From positions 77,327,496-77,391,495 of the forward strand of contig OY720641.1 of assembly GCA_963169105.1 (NCBI GenBank): 64,000 bases of DNA. Direction: 5' to 3'. The notes under the pieces are model-generated. The model did not search any database. It worked only from the letters and a program-made list of their open reading frames with translations, and was not told the origin of the DNA. Shown in pieces: positions 1 through 10,870 of this stretch (its first letter is position 1; each line of letters opens with the position of its first letter). The translations under genes and the position numbers were made by a program. Source of the DNA: Ceriagrion tenellum. Taxonomy: Eukaryota > Arthropoda > Insecta > Odonata > Coenagrionidae.

Positions 1-81
1 TTATGTTTCAATTTTGTGTTTTTCCTTGCGAAGAGTGATTATTTTGAAAATCATGGCTATGTTTGTTATTGATTTTTTCAG

Positions 82-289
82 CTGGAGGAATCCAGGGAAG
101 TACGTCATCTGCAGTTCACATCATGGCCAGATTATGGTGTCCCTCACAGTGCACTGGCCATGCTGCATTTCTTGGAGTGTGTCCGTCTTAATCAGAGCGA
201 AATGGTTCAAGCTCTAAGTGATACTTGGGCTGGCCACCCTCGTGGACCTCCCATAATTGTTCATTGCAGTGCAGGCATTGGTCGAACAG
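82..289 (+). CDS. PTPN9: PTPN9/PTP-MEG2-type tyrosine phosphatase, penultimate coding exon
   Basis: This exon encodes the core of a classical protein tyrosine phosphatase domain. It starts after a pyrimidine-rich tract and AG at 80-81, in phase 0, and reads 69 codons plus one base. The WPD loop (WPDYGVP) supplies the general acid. The signature loop HCSAGIGRTG carries the catalytic Cys at 265-267 and the phosphate-binding Arg at 283-285. The exon ends in ACAG followed by GTGCGT. Spliced to 8506 it gives a continuous IGRTG-TFC-TLDIC, as in PTPN9. In this family PTP-MEG2 sits on secretory vesicles through an N-terminal CRAL-TRIO domain and dephosphorylates NSF; those upstream exons lie outside the window. 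The family call rests on this exon together with the last one; the phosphatase call alone is near certain. Confidence 0.93.
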
Positions 290-1389
290 GTGCGTTATGC
301 ATGTACTTTAGGATTTTAAGGTGGCCATCTGGCAGAAATATGTGTAAGTATGTATTACATTAAACAAATACTGGCATGGTATGTCATGGTCACGAGTCAT
401 GTTTAGCTGGGAGACTTTTCATCGTGTAAATGGTAAGCTTGGAGGTTTTTCATCATGTGAAGACTTGCTAACTGGATGACTATCATATTTTCCAGCAATA
501 GCCTAATGGAAAACCCCAATTTTAGCCTGTGGTTGTTTCATTGCCTGATTCGTTAAATTGGGAATAACTTTGAGAAATGTCTATTCTGTGGGACAGCTCA
601 AATTTGTAAGCTCATGGAAGTGGTATATAGCTTCAGATTACTTGATTACATTTATACACTGCCCTGCAAGATGTTCCAAGAATCTGTGTGGAGGTGTTTG
701 GATCATAGCCATGCAGTAATTTTGGAAATAAGAAGAGGAAAAGGCAATGGCCAAAAAGTTTGACGCTTTTTAGTGGATGTATATTTTGTTTTGGTTTTGT
801 TTTAGTCACAATGGTAGATGGAAGGAATTGGCACACCTCTCTGTTTGATATGTTTTTGTTCCTGGTTGGTCATTTTGGATAGACTACTGATAACTGAGGT
901 TATTTGTGGCATTGAGGACTCTGTGAGGTGTGTGGGTTAGCAAGGGAATAATTTTTGGGGGATGGAGGAATATGGGAGCGAAACCTGGTGTCAGTATAGC
1001 TACTTCGGGAAATCTCCGCTTCCATCACACACGTTTTAAACACTTATTCCAAGACATTGGTGCATTTCAGGATTATGAAAGTGACATAGGTAGTTTTGTT
1101 CTTGAAGAATCACAGTACCAAACAAATTTTTCAGGAAAGATGTAAAACCACTGGTTTTTGAGATGTTCACCTTAGAAAATGACCAATTTTTGTCATTTTT
1201 CCGACTTCTTTGACGTTATGTTCCCGGTTTTGCCTAAGCTCCAACAGAGAGATCTATCTAACCTCTACAATATGCCCTTTATTTCCCCAGCCAACAAGGT
1301 TACGGGCCCTGTGGAGTGAAACAGGGGTGCTGGAGTGGGACAGTATACAGGCCATTGATGGGGATATTTGGTACTGAAAAAGGCATTTA

Positions 1390-1640
1390 TGACAATTTAT
1401 GAAACCGTTTTCGTGATTTTTGGAAGGTTGGAAGTGACGAAAAGGGCATTTTGGAGTGTTCATGGATATTAATTTCGTCATAAATTTCGATGTAAATATT
1501 TTAAAGAAACCCCCCATCCCATCCCCTGACCCAACCTCGGTGCGTAAATGGGGGTTTTTGATAATGAACAAGGCATTTATAATAATTTTTCCTCCCTCTC
1601 AACGTTCCAAAAATTACGAAAACTGTTTCACAGATTCTTA
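1390..1640. repeat. Inverted-repeat block in PTPN9 intron
   Basis: The stretch around 1396-1430 (GTTTTCGTGATTTTTGGAA core) is matched in reverse complement by 1600-1632 (TTCCAAAAATTACGAAAAC core), with about 170 bp between. The intervening DNA contains a reversed copy of the minisatellite unit that lies just downstream. Confidence 0.6.
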
Positions 1641-1929
1641 TTGATGAGTTTTGCTGTACTATCATCCCCATTTACGCACTGAGGTTGGGTCAGGGGGGAA
1701 GGGAAAATCTTTGAAATATATGCATTGACATTTATGGCAAATTTCAAAATCCACGAACACTCCAAAATGCCCTTTTTGGGGTTTACGCACCGAGGTTGGG
1801 TCGGGGCGGGGGGGGGGGGCAGAGGAGGGGGGTAAAGCTTTAAAATATATACATTGACATATATGGCGAATTTCAAAATCCACGAACACTCAAAAATTTT
1901 ACACACCGAGGTTGGGTCGGGGGTGAAAC
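1436..1929. repeat. ~113-bp minisatellite with one unit inverted
   Basis: Two direct units start near 1670 and 1781, and a partial third starts near 1899. Each opens with GAGGTTGGGTC (at 1681, 1792 and 1908, so spacings of 111 and 116 bp), followed by a G-rich run, a TTGACAT-TATGGC segment and CCACGAACACTC. A reverse-complement unit occupies about 1436-1553. Unit 2 contains a poly-G run after 1806. Confidence 0.8.
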
Positions 1930-2316
1930 GGTATGTGAACGTAAAATCAGCTGTGCAATGAGTAGTGAAGAAATTAAAATGCATGAATATGGAAGGAAGT
2001 GTATAAACAAGCATAATAAGGGTAGTGGAATGAATTGTGAAGATAGGTAAAAGCAGGAGTGGAACAATAGTTCAAAAATCGTGTTTCTAGTGTTCAACTG
2101 ATAGCATATTGCACGATTAGGAATAACATGGAATGGGAGAGATTAGTGTGGAAAGGCCACTCATTAGCTGTCGTGCCACACCGGGGTCAAAAGTGGAAAC
2201 AGTGCAATGGTGGCTGGGAAAAACCTCACCTAAAGGTTTGAAAATTTCCTATTACTCATAGATTTGTAATTCGCACAATTTTAAACCACCACAAGATACT
2301 GACAAGTTTCTAGTTT

Positions 2317-2550
2317 ATGTTACATAAATTTCGTGGCCATACGCTAAGTGGGAAGGGTCGAAATAAGTGTTTTAAAGGTGTGTGCGGGAATCAGAGATTT
2401 ACCGCTACTTCTACTCATAAAATAGACACTAAAGGTACCAGGGTTCCCATTACTAATGTTGAGATTATCCCTCATGGCACCAAAGTAAGGAGAAGGATTC
2501 TGCCAACAAATTTGTGCCACATCCCAGATTTTAACTTACCAGCAGTATGA
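2317..2550 (+). other. 77-codon ATG open frame, function unknown
   Basis: The frame has a true ATG with an in-frame stop two codons upstream, and it is basic (many K, R and H). It reads like a small basic protein, but I do not recognise a family. It lies inside a PTPN9 intron, has no visible splice signals or poly(A) remnant, and may be chance or a degraded retrocopy. Confidence 0.15.
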
Positions 2551-4204
2551 AAAGCTAGTGCTCAAGCAGCCTCACCAGCTTTATCCTGCGGTATTTTTCC
2601 TGTGATATTCATTTTGTCTTTTTTAGTGATGTTTATGTTTGTATACTTGTGTATGAGCTGACTTAACTTATAATCTGATTTTGTAGACAAAAAAATTGTA
2701 TTTTCTCCTATGACTCCTGTGTAATCTAACCATAGGTTTTTCTATACTCTGGGACTTGGCATGCTCAAGAACCCTAGGAAAATGAGGATAGATATTTTTC
2801 ATCCTAATATGTTGGAGCTCACAATCAATGTGCATTTACAGATTGATCTTATTTTTCAACATTCTTTATTATTATTGTAACTCTTAATAAACTTAAAAAT
2901 GGATATTTTTGCCATCTGCATAGTGTAGGGAATAGAAAGTGAAGGTATTCTATTTAATTAAAAGATGGTGTGTACCAGTTGTAGTAGACAAAATTGAAGT
3001 TTACTCATGCAAAAATATTATTCTAATAGGTCATTAATAATTGATTATTATTCATGTGCAATGTTAATGCTGGATTTTTTAGTTTCCTTAAGAACACTAC
3101 AGAATATAGTCTTGATTCCCAACTAGTGGTTACAACTGTCCAAACAACCTTTAACGAAAGGTCTCTGGTAGTCCTCACTTAAATTGAAAATTTCTTATGG
3201 TGGTAAAAATATGCTGGACATTACATTAACAAGACTAATCGAGCCAATACACTGGAAAATGTATTCACAGCTGTCTGACTGGCAATCAACAGAAGAAAAA
3301 ACTGAGCTAACTCTATACGCCTATGATAGGCTACTGGGACATCTGATCCCCTTTTTATAGTGGTATGAACCTCTGTTCTAAAAATTTCTGCCAGATGTCT
3401 GCTAATTTGATTCTATTTGCAAAATGCAAAAATATGGCCTTATTATTCATAAATCATAAAAGAAAAGTTGTGAACATCCACTGAAGATGGTGTATTAAGT
3501 TCATTGTATATTCACTTGCGGAAAAAGGAGTCCTCCTTTGTTATATACAAGGTTTAGATGAATTCTAAGATCAGTATATTGTACTATGCTGAAATACTGT
3601 GCCCTGAGAAAGATTTAACACATTTTTTCAAGGTGTCAAAAAGTTTGTGTGCTATGTTTTTAAGTCATCATAAGTTTGGTGAGTAGCTCAACCGCCCAAT
3701 TTTTTCAAAAATTCAGGTCGCAAAAAGTCAAACTGTACGCAAGTAAACTAAGAATTCCTATGTTGTACATCTAAATTGCTGAGTTAAAATAGAATCCTCA
3801 ATTTAAATCTCAATATTTCATTTTAACTTAGCCTTATGGGTAACTTCCTAGCTTGGTAGAATCTTCTAGTTTCGGAGTCATAATCTGTTTGCCTGTAATA
3901 TTATTATCAAAATCCATTGCTTTCCACTGGAAAGATGTTGAGTTTGCAAGTTAATTTTTTCTGTTTTAGGTCCCAAAATCTATTATGTACAGGATGAGGG
4001 CTTACTAGATTGAAATCACATCTCTTTTTCATATTTTTTCTTAGGACCTTCCTTGTATTTGCCTCAGAATCCCTATCTGTGTAATGCATTGCTGCAAATG
4101 TGTTAGCTGAACAGTAGATCAAAAAATTACCACTACATGTGTTGCATTGATGTGTTTTCTTGCAAAATTAGTGCATCTCTATGCACTTCCTGAGTGCATC
4201 TTAT

Positions 4205-4345
4205 CCTTTGCATCTTTACACGTCTGATGTCCTAACATCCCTTTGCGCTTGCCTCATCTCTCTGCAGTTCGCGCTTCGCTGCGCGTGATTCCGCTTGACT
4301 CATGCCCTTGCGGTGGCTCGCAGGGTAGTATGTTGATGTATGTCT
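4205..4345 (+). mobile_element. LINE-A 3'-end fragment
   Basis: The last part of the LINE-A 3' UTR is recognisable: a CATCTTTACACG block, then CTAACATCCC, then TGCGGTGGCTCGCAGGGTAGTATG followed by a decayed TGATGTATG tail. About 45 bp of unrelated GC-rich sequence interrupts it near 4255-4298. No coding part remains. Confidence 0.65.
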
Positions 4346-5191
4346 GGCAGTCTTGAACAACTTGTTCCCTGGATTTAAAAAAAATATCCAGAGAGGAGGA
4401 GACACCTTAGGAGACTAACTGGCTAAAGCACACAGTGTGATATTGAGGGATACAGGTCAGAGTCCCAGTCAAGACAAATTATTTATCTTCTGTGGAATTT
4501 TGCACTAAAATTCAATCGCTTACATCTACCTTGGCTCAAACGATGAAAGGGGTTTGTGCATTTCACTTCTAGCACTTTGTGGTTGCAATCCTTTGATGTG
4601 TGGTACTGAATTCTCTGTCTGTAATTTACATCAATTAAATTAACCTGTTTCTCTTGATTCAGCATTGTCACTGGTCTCCTCTGATGGTTTGCAAAACCAT
4701 CTGAATATGAAGTGAAACTTTGTTTTGATCATGAATATTTTCAAGTGAAGTATTTCTGACACTCCCCTGCCCTCTGAGGTTCCCCGTTTTGCTGTGCTGA
4801 ATTTTTATTTTTGTGCATGGAGAGATGAAGAACATCATAAATACGATGATGAGACATAAAGAGATAGTAACATATACACATAAAGAGATATTAACCGATC
4901 ATGATACATACTCATCATGTGCAGCAAAAGGGTTAAGTGCAATCATGTTGCCAGCATTGGCCACGGTCTATTGTACTCTCCTCTCTGCTCTTTTACCAAC
5001 CCGTTCTGTCTCTTCTTCCCTTCCTTAACATTGCACTTTACTTAGATCACTATTGCTAAGTTTTGCTGGAACTGCATCTGGTTTTTCATGTAATTGAATT
5101 TTAAGGTATCATTGAGAAATGATCTAAGCTGAGTTTCATGTGAGCAAGTATTGCAGATTCAACTCCAAAAGAAAATATAACTCCTAGCATA

Positions 5192-5728
5192 TACATATCT
5201 ATATACCACCATGAGAGTCATCGCATGGGCATGTGGCAGGGGGTGTTAGGACACTAGCTGTGTAAAGATATAAGGGATAAGGTTTAGGGAGGTGAAATGG
5301 TGATGTGCATTATGGAAGAGTATTTAGTGAAGCTCAATTTTTATTGTGGTTGCTTATTGTGCGTGGAAATTACGAGTTTTTGTATGTATCTGTTTGGCAA
5401 TGTACCTCTCATATTTTATCACTTCTGTCAGACCTAGAGATGTAGTGAGGCATCATGATAATATTCTCTGTCTCTCTCTGAAACACACCAGTTCTGAATT
5501 TGTCAAGCAAACTAAGCCTAGCATGTAGCCTCCCGAGTCTCTTGGGGTTCCCGCCTTATTCCCTCTAAAGGCTTTGAAACACTATTTGTTCACTCGTAGC
5601 AGTTTTTAATGAAGCGCATAGCTTTTCTTTGTATTTCATTAATTTTTTTGGTTAAACATTCATGACTATGGTCCCAAAGGCTCATGGCATATTCGAGGTG
5701 TGACCTAACCAGAGCCAAGAAGTTAAGC
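5192..5728 (-). mobile_element. LINE-A 5'-truncated copy
   Basis: This is one of the longer copies of the LINE family in the window. On the minus strand it reads a decayed RT C-terminal segment, then the 3' UTR, ending near 5192. Landmarks shared with the other copies are the GAGCTCAATTTTTATTGTGGT-type block near 5332, AACGAGTTTTTGTA near 5371, TCAGACCTAGAGATGTAGTGAGG near 5430 and the TAGCCTCCGAGTCTC block near 5525. The coding frame is broken. Confidence 0.8.
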
Positions 5729-6547
5729 TTCCAGAAAGGTATATGTAGTATATACGTAGAGAGAGTATGTATAGGATGTATGAGAAATTCATGTCAAGCA
5801 TGTGATAATACTATATCTTCTGGTCTTGAATTCTGGGTACTGAAGAGCTTATATTTATTAGTTACATCTTAATGGAAGCCCTGAAATATTTTAGGTTGAG
5901 TTACATGGTTTATTTAAACAAAATTTTCAGCATACTATTTGGTCCTGCGGGAAGTACCTTAAAATTTGGACCATTTATGAAAATGGTTGCTTTACATTGG
6001 TACATCGAGTTAGTGTAACAAAGGAGTATTTTAATACTTTTAACTGTCATGCCTTGTGAAGCACATTTTTTATTGGAGTTTTGTCATCGCACAATTCAGG
6101 TTGCCAGATAAAACTGCTCCCACCAGCTTCTCTTCCTTCCCCTTCTCCAGATTTTTATGTAATCTTAACTATTAGATTTGTGTCAGACATTGCAGTCATG
6201 AAACCCTTTGAGTTGAGCCTCAAACCATGGAACGTAAAAATCTTAGAACATAAATCAAATGTATATAGTATATATTCAAATTTGGATATATGTATGGTTT
6301 CATGCAGCAAACTTATGGAAATTTGGAATCTGTAAGTGTCTTATTTAGTGACCTGGCTATGAGTCTGAGGCTGGTATTCCTCTGCAGAAAGAAGGTAGAA
6401 ATTTCTTGACCTCTACCTGAATATATACAGTAGTCTCTTTTATGCTTTTGAGATTTTCTTACTTTAATTGGTAATATTGTGCTCTTCATTGTCACAAAAT
6501 GCTCCAATCTTTAGCGAAGATCCCTATTAAATGATGTTAACTACTAC

Positions 6548-6720
6548 CAGGGGTGGATCTATGGGGGGGGGGGTCTAAGGTGGCTATTGGGTCCCCCCAT
6601 TGGGTTGAAACTTACACTAGATAAAATCGAAATCATCCCCCAAACTCTCCTTCGGCTGGGAGTATCCCCCTCAGACCCCCGGTTTGCTTCCTCCTTGGAC
6701 CAAACCTTGATCCACCACTG
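6548..6720. mobile_element. hAT-like MITE, 173 bp, with perfect 8-bp target-site duplication
   Basis: The element is flanked by ACTACTAC at 6540-6547 and again at 6721-6728, an exact 8-bp duplication as hAT transposases make. The ends are inverted: CAGGGGTGGATCTA on the left against the complement of TGATCCACCACTG on the right, matching the CAG-G-type hAT terminus. The body is C- and G-rich with no coding capacity, so it is non-autonomous. Confidence 0.85.
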
Positions 6721-7648
6721 ACTACTACCCCTATATGTCTCTGACAGAGGAGGGAAATCAATTTCTGAGTAGGGAAATGAAGATAATAGGATATGTTAAT
6801 GGGATTTTTCTCTAATTACCTATATCTCTATATCTGGGTTCACATTTACTTAGAAGTTTACATTAACGGCAAATGTCTTCAAGGAAAATATTTCTGAGTT
6901 TTGAAAATGTGCTGTCCAGTTTTTTTCATGACATTTACCTCTATTTTCTAGCCACATTTCATGTATCGTTATCTTTTCAATAGTTTTTATTCCATGAGCA
7001 TCAATATTTTCAATGAAGTGTTGAATATAATATAATATATTTATTGAAAGGGTTGATATAAAACCCTTTATAAAGGTATACATTGAGTACAAGTATTAAG
7101 GCAACAAGAAATAGCAGCCTTAAAGTAAATAAAGGCACATCAAGGATATCAAGGTAAGCTTAAAAAAAAGATAAGATGATGGTCAGTTATAAATTTTTGT
7201 GGCTTATATTAAAAACAATCCTTAAAATAGGCAAAAAATACATAAGTAATTACCACCTGTAACTTGCTTGGTGAAAAAAATGTATGGTTTAATAATCAAT
7301 ACCGCTCCATTTCATCAGCCATCACTAAAATTGTTGTCCTCATCAATGCTTCTACGTACAGGTAATAAAAATACTATGGAGTAATTTCATGTTCATAGAT
7401 TATCTTATCAATGGCCAAGCTGTCAAGGATCTCAGCCAATAGTCAACTTATCTTAATTGGATGGTACTACTTAGCCAGACTTTAAACAGTCAAACTTTAA
7501 ATGGCAACCTGTTACCAAGAGCTCAATATTAAAAATGGCAAGACAGTATGTATAATGGATTCAAATGAATTATAAGTAAAAAAAAGATGGAATCTCATCA
7601 GTACCAGGACTGATGGAGTTATTGATGTTTTTTTATTTTTGAGTAGTA

Positions 7649-8440
7649 TCATTGTAGGATTCTGCAATGAGATCTTAAGCTGTTGTGCTGTTTTGTATTT
7701 GTATTTGGTACCCATACATTAAGACTCTTCATGTCGGTGCATAATTGTTTTTCAATACCAAGATTCATTAACCTTAGCCTTTCTGGTTGTTCTTCCGGTA
7801 ATTGTTTGGCCTTGTTGTTGGCCTTAGTCTTTGCCACAGGATCTGTCCATGTATTTTTATTATCTAAAATACTCGTGTTTAAAAAATCTACTCTGCCTGA
7901 GTGTTCAGCCAACTGTTTTCATTTTCACTCAAATTACTGCCTTAGTAAATTTGCACTTTGTTCCCTTATCTCTTGTTTATGATCTCCTCCATTGATGATT
8001 CAGTCTCATTTGATCTGGATAGTCTCACTGTTGTGTTTTTTCACATCGTAGCCTAACTTCTTGGCATCCAACTGATTTCGATTAATTTTGGGATGTCAGA
8101 TTTCATTGATAAAACTGTAGGCATTCTACTAAGGTCAAGTCTTATATTAATTCTCATATCAAGCACACAAAACCATTTCGAATGATGTTACTGAGTACTT
8201 TTCCACACTTTTTTCATCTTTCACTCCCACAAAGTCAAGCGTGATACAATCAAATTTATAAGCACACAAAAGTTATTTTTTGCCAATGTAATGATTTAGT
8301 GTCATGAAATCGTGTCATAAGGTGATATGATGTTAGTTTTGTGCTTCTATTCTGAGATTCAAGCCATAATGCATCTATGTATTGTTTAAACATTGAAATG
8401 ATACTCGGATCTGGCTGCTTTTGTCTCCATTTCCCCACGT
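7649..8440 (-). pseudogene. Protein-like debris on the minus strand, family unknown
   Basis: Two minus-strand frames, 8256-8438 (60 codons) and 7649-7912 (87 codons), flank about 340 bp where shorter stretches read like protein in shifting frames. Composition is rich in K, N, S and T without low complexity. The pattern suits an old retrocopy or transposon gene broken by stops, but I recognise no domain, and chance open frames remain possible. Confidence 0.2.
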
Positions 8441-8505
8441 ATCTCTGTTGATGAGGACTTAAATGTACGTTTATTTATGAGAATGTTATCATTATATTTT
8501 TGCAG

Positions 8506-8738
8506 GCACATTTTGCACCTTGGATATTTGCCTTCGTCGTCTAGAGGAAGAAGGAACTGTTGATGTCCAAGGAACTGTTGAACGCATAAGAGCTCAGCGA
8601 GCCCACAGTATACAAATGCCTGACCAATATGTGTTCTGTCACTTGGCCCTCATTGAGCACGCACTTTCCCAGGGCCTTATACCTCCCCATATAGATCTCT
8701 CTGGCTTTGATGACTCTGCTGATGTTGATTCAGAGTGA
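8506..8738 (+). CDS. PTPN9: PTPN9/PTP-MEG2-type tyrosine phosphatase, last coding exon
   Basis: This terminal exon starts after TTTTTGCAG and completes the split glycine codon (G from 289 plus GC). It reads TFCTLDICLRRLEEEGT..., the helix after the signature loop, then RIRAQRAHSIQ-P-QY-FC with the Q-loop glutamine that positions the hydrolytic water. These blocks match the end of PTPN9 better than other PTPs. An acidic tail (GFDDSADVDSE) precedes TGA at 8736-8738. With 82-289 it gives the C-terminal half of the catalytic domain intact, so the gene looks functional. Confidence 0.95.
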
Positions 8739-9620
8739 ATGAGTTGAGTGCTACCAAGACAAAATGGTTCCTGTGGATGCTTAGTTTCGATGCTTGTTTG
8801 TTAGCAGGTGTTACAAGGTCCCTAAGGTTGTGATTTATTCCATTCTAATGGGATCAAGAAACAAGCAGATTCTTGTCCAAAGTTTATATAAGAATAGCAA
8901 TCATTATAAGTGTGTGAGATGGACTCCTCAAGAAGACAGGATGCCTTAGAATGGTGCAACATTTTTTAGGGAGAAAATTTTACTTACTATATGGGGTGCA
9001 ACCATCTAGTTTGGTGCTCTGTGAAATGATGGATTTACAAGAGTCTCACTGCTTTGGCATCAAGATTATACGGGCCAATTAAGATTGTGATATCATTTCA
9101 TATAGATTTGAGGAATCTCGTTCCTAGACCCTTTAAAAATTACTTAAATCAACAGGTTCGATAATTGGAGAATCTGTGCCATTGATACATCTTGTGTGTT
9201 CTGTACATTTATGTAAATATGACATGCTTCATTCATCTGATCTTTTCCATCACATTAAATTTATTTTATCTTAAATATGTAATTTATCATATCATATTGT
9301 GAAGTACATTAATGTTACTTGGAAAATATTTGTAGGAACTCAGGATAGATACCAAAGTTCCTTTCTTGAGTGAAGATATGAACTAATATTTTCATTTAAC
9401 CTTTATTCCTGTGTACCATCATGAAAAGCTGTTCCTGGCATAAAATTTTGTAAGCCTATCACAATGAGGACCGTTGAAATTTCTTGCATATCAACCAGTG
9501 ATGGTGTGACAATTTATTTGGATTGTTATTCATGATTTTAAATTCAACTCTCTTGGCTACCAATATGAAAATTTTGTTTCTGTGTCCATTTGCTACAAAT
9601 AAAAGTATTTGTTCATAAAA
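8739..9620 (+). other. PTPN9 3' UTR (inferred extent)
   Basis: The AT-rich, CpG-poor sequence after the stop codon contains no other gene. It is taken to run to just past the AATAAA at 9598-9603. A second AATAAA lies at 9699-9704, so the true end could be about 100 bp further. Confidence 0.55.
9598..9603 (+). terminator. Candidate poly(A) signal for PTPN9
   Basis: AATAAA follows a run of AT-rich 3' UTR, and TG/T-rich bases (TTTGTTCATAAAATG) follow it. An alternative AATAAA is at 9699-9704. Only transcript ends would decide between them. Confidence 0.45.
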
Positions 9621-10583
9621 TGTAAGACTGAACAGATTTGATCATAAATAATTTATTATGAACATATGTAGCAATCAATATTATTATTTATATATTTTAA
9701 TAAAATATTTAAAATGTCCGGAATTATACACTGAATGTGAGGAATGTTTTAATAAGCATTCAACTTATTAAAAAAAAATTTAAGTTGATTCAACCTTGAC
9801 ATGTTAAATGGCATTGTAACCATACCTAGTATATGTGTAAGTGGCAGATGACAATAAGTGTAATGTCAATTCAAAATCTGATGGCGATTGGAATGCCTTT
9901 TAGGTTCCTGAAACCATCATCAATGTTTGTCCACTTAACATATGGTGTAACTGTATGTCGCCTCCATTGAAAAGAAAACTGGCAAACTTTCACTACAATG
10001 TGATTTTTTCCTATCCGTGTCAGCCATTCCTGACGAAATAAAAGTTAAATATGAAGTTGAAATTTTAAATTGAATGTCTTTGCCTCAAATCAAACCCATG
10101 AGAGGGTCACAAGAAACTAGTGAATGAGGAAGGAATTTCCTCCTACAACGATCTAACGATAAAAAAGAATTATTACAACGAAGAAAAAGTGTCTACTAAG
10201 CGGCAGAATAAATACACTATTGCTAAACAACAACTTGAGCGATCATCATCCCGTCAAAGTACCACAAAAACTGAAAATGGATCACAATCATTCGTTGAGC
10301 ACGGGAATATGAATCATACGTACCTTGAGTATGTTCGTTATAGCAAAACAAGAAGTGATTCATAAGTAGTTCATTTAAGGCCAAAAAATTGATTGCATTC
10401 ACAATATTATGTTATTGAAATGGTCATAAGATTAAACAAAACGATTCTCTGCTGAGCAATTTCATGAATTATTATTTACAAATTTTCAACTCGTATTTCC
10501 CGTGAAACGCATCTTGCGCTCGAAACAAACGAGAAGCGAAATTGTTCGGTGCAGCTCTATCCTTCGATAAGAAAGTGGTAAAT
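9621..10583 (+). promoter_or_regulatory. PTPN9-SNX27 intergenic interval and SNX27 promoter/5' UTR region
   Basis: CpG frequency climbs here from about 4 per 600 bp (9001-9600) to about 21 per 600 bp (10081-10680). The last 90 bp before the SNX27 ATG are the densest part, with repeated CGAAA and ACGAGAAGCG motifs. No TATA box is evident, which fits a CpG-type promoter. A K/N/S-rich open frame at 10120-10365 begins with GTG and is not treated as a gene. Confidence 0.5.
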
Positions 10584-10864
10584 ATGGCAGATAGTGAGGA
10601 ATCCGATTCAAGCCCTCCTAATGAACAGCAAATTATGAGAAGTAGTAATGGTACTGAATATAATATGTCTGGACCTCGTGTGGTTACAATTTACAAGACA
10701 GAAACTGGATTTGGATTTAATGTTCGTGGACAAGTTAGTGAAGGTGGTCAGTTGCGAAGCATTAACGGAGAGCTTTACGCACCACTACAGCATGTCAGCG
10801 CGGTACTTGAAGGAGGAGCTGCAGAAAAAGCCGGAATCAGAAAAGGAGACAGAATTCTTGAAGT
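10584..10864 (+). CDS. SNX27: Sorting nexin 27, first coding exon (PDZ domain, N-terminal part)
   Basis: The exon encodes 93 codons plus two bases, from ATG at 10584 (context GTAAATATGG) to the donor GTGAGT at 10865-10870. Residues 1-29 are a polar, acidic leader. The PDZ domain starts at GPRVV (30-34), carries GFGF (42-45) as the carboxylate-binding loop, and continues through the SNX27-specific extended loop QLRSINGELYAPLQ (56-69) to GIRKGDRILEV (84-94). The family uses this PDZ domain to hold cargo tails on endosomes, and the long loop to bind retromer subunit VPS26; both leucines of that loop (57 and 64) are present. The PX and FERM-like parts must lie downstream. Identity with vertebrate SNX27 is high enough for a firm call. 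Confidence 0.96.
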
Positions 10865-10870
10865 GTGAGT

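Larger units (their letters stand above)
290..8505 (+). other. PTPN9 last intron (8.2 kb)
   Basis: The intron begins GTGCGT and ends in a T-rich tract plus TTTTTGCAG. Its bases are AT-rich and very poor in CpG: about 4 in 3001-3600 and 2 in 7081-7680. Apart from the minisatellite, LINE-A fragments, hAT-like MITE and open frames listed separately, I recognise nothing in 300-1390, 1930-2300, 2560-4200, 4350-5190, 5730-6540 and 6730-7640. Confidence 0.93.

Noticed and set aside
10120..10365. 81-codon frame just upstream of SNX27
   Set aside because: Starts with GTG, is K/N/S-rich, and more likely lies in promoter or 5' UTR sequence.
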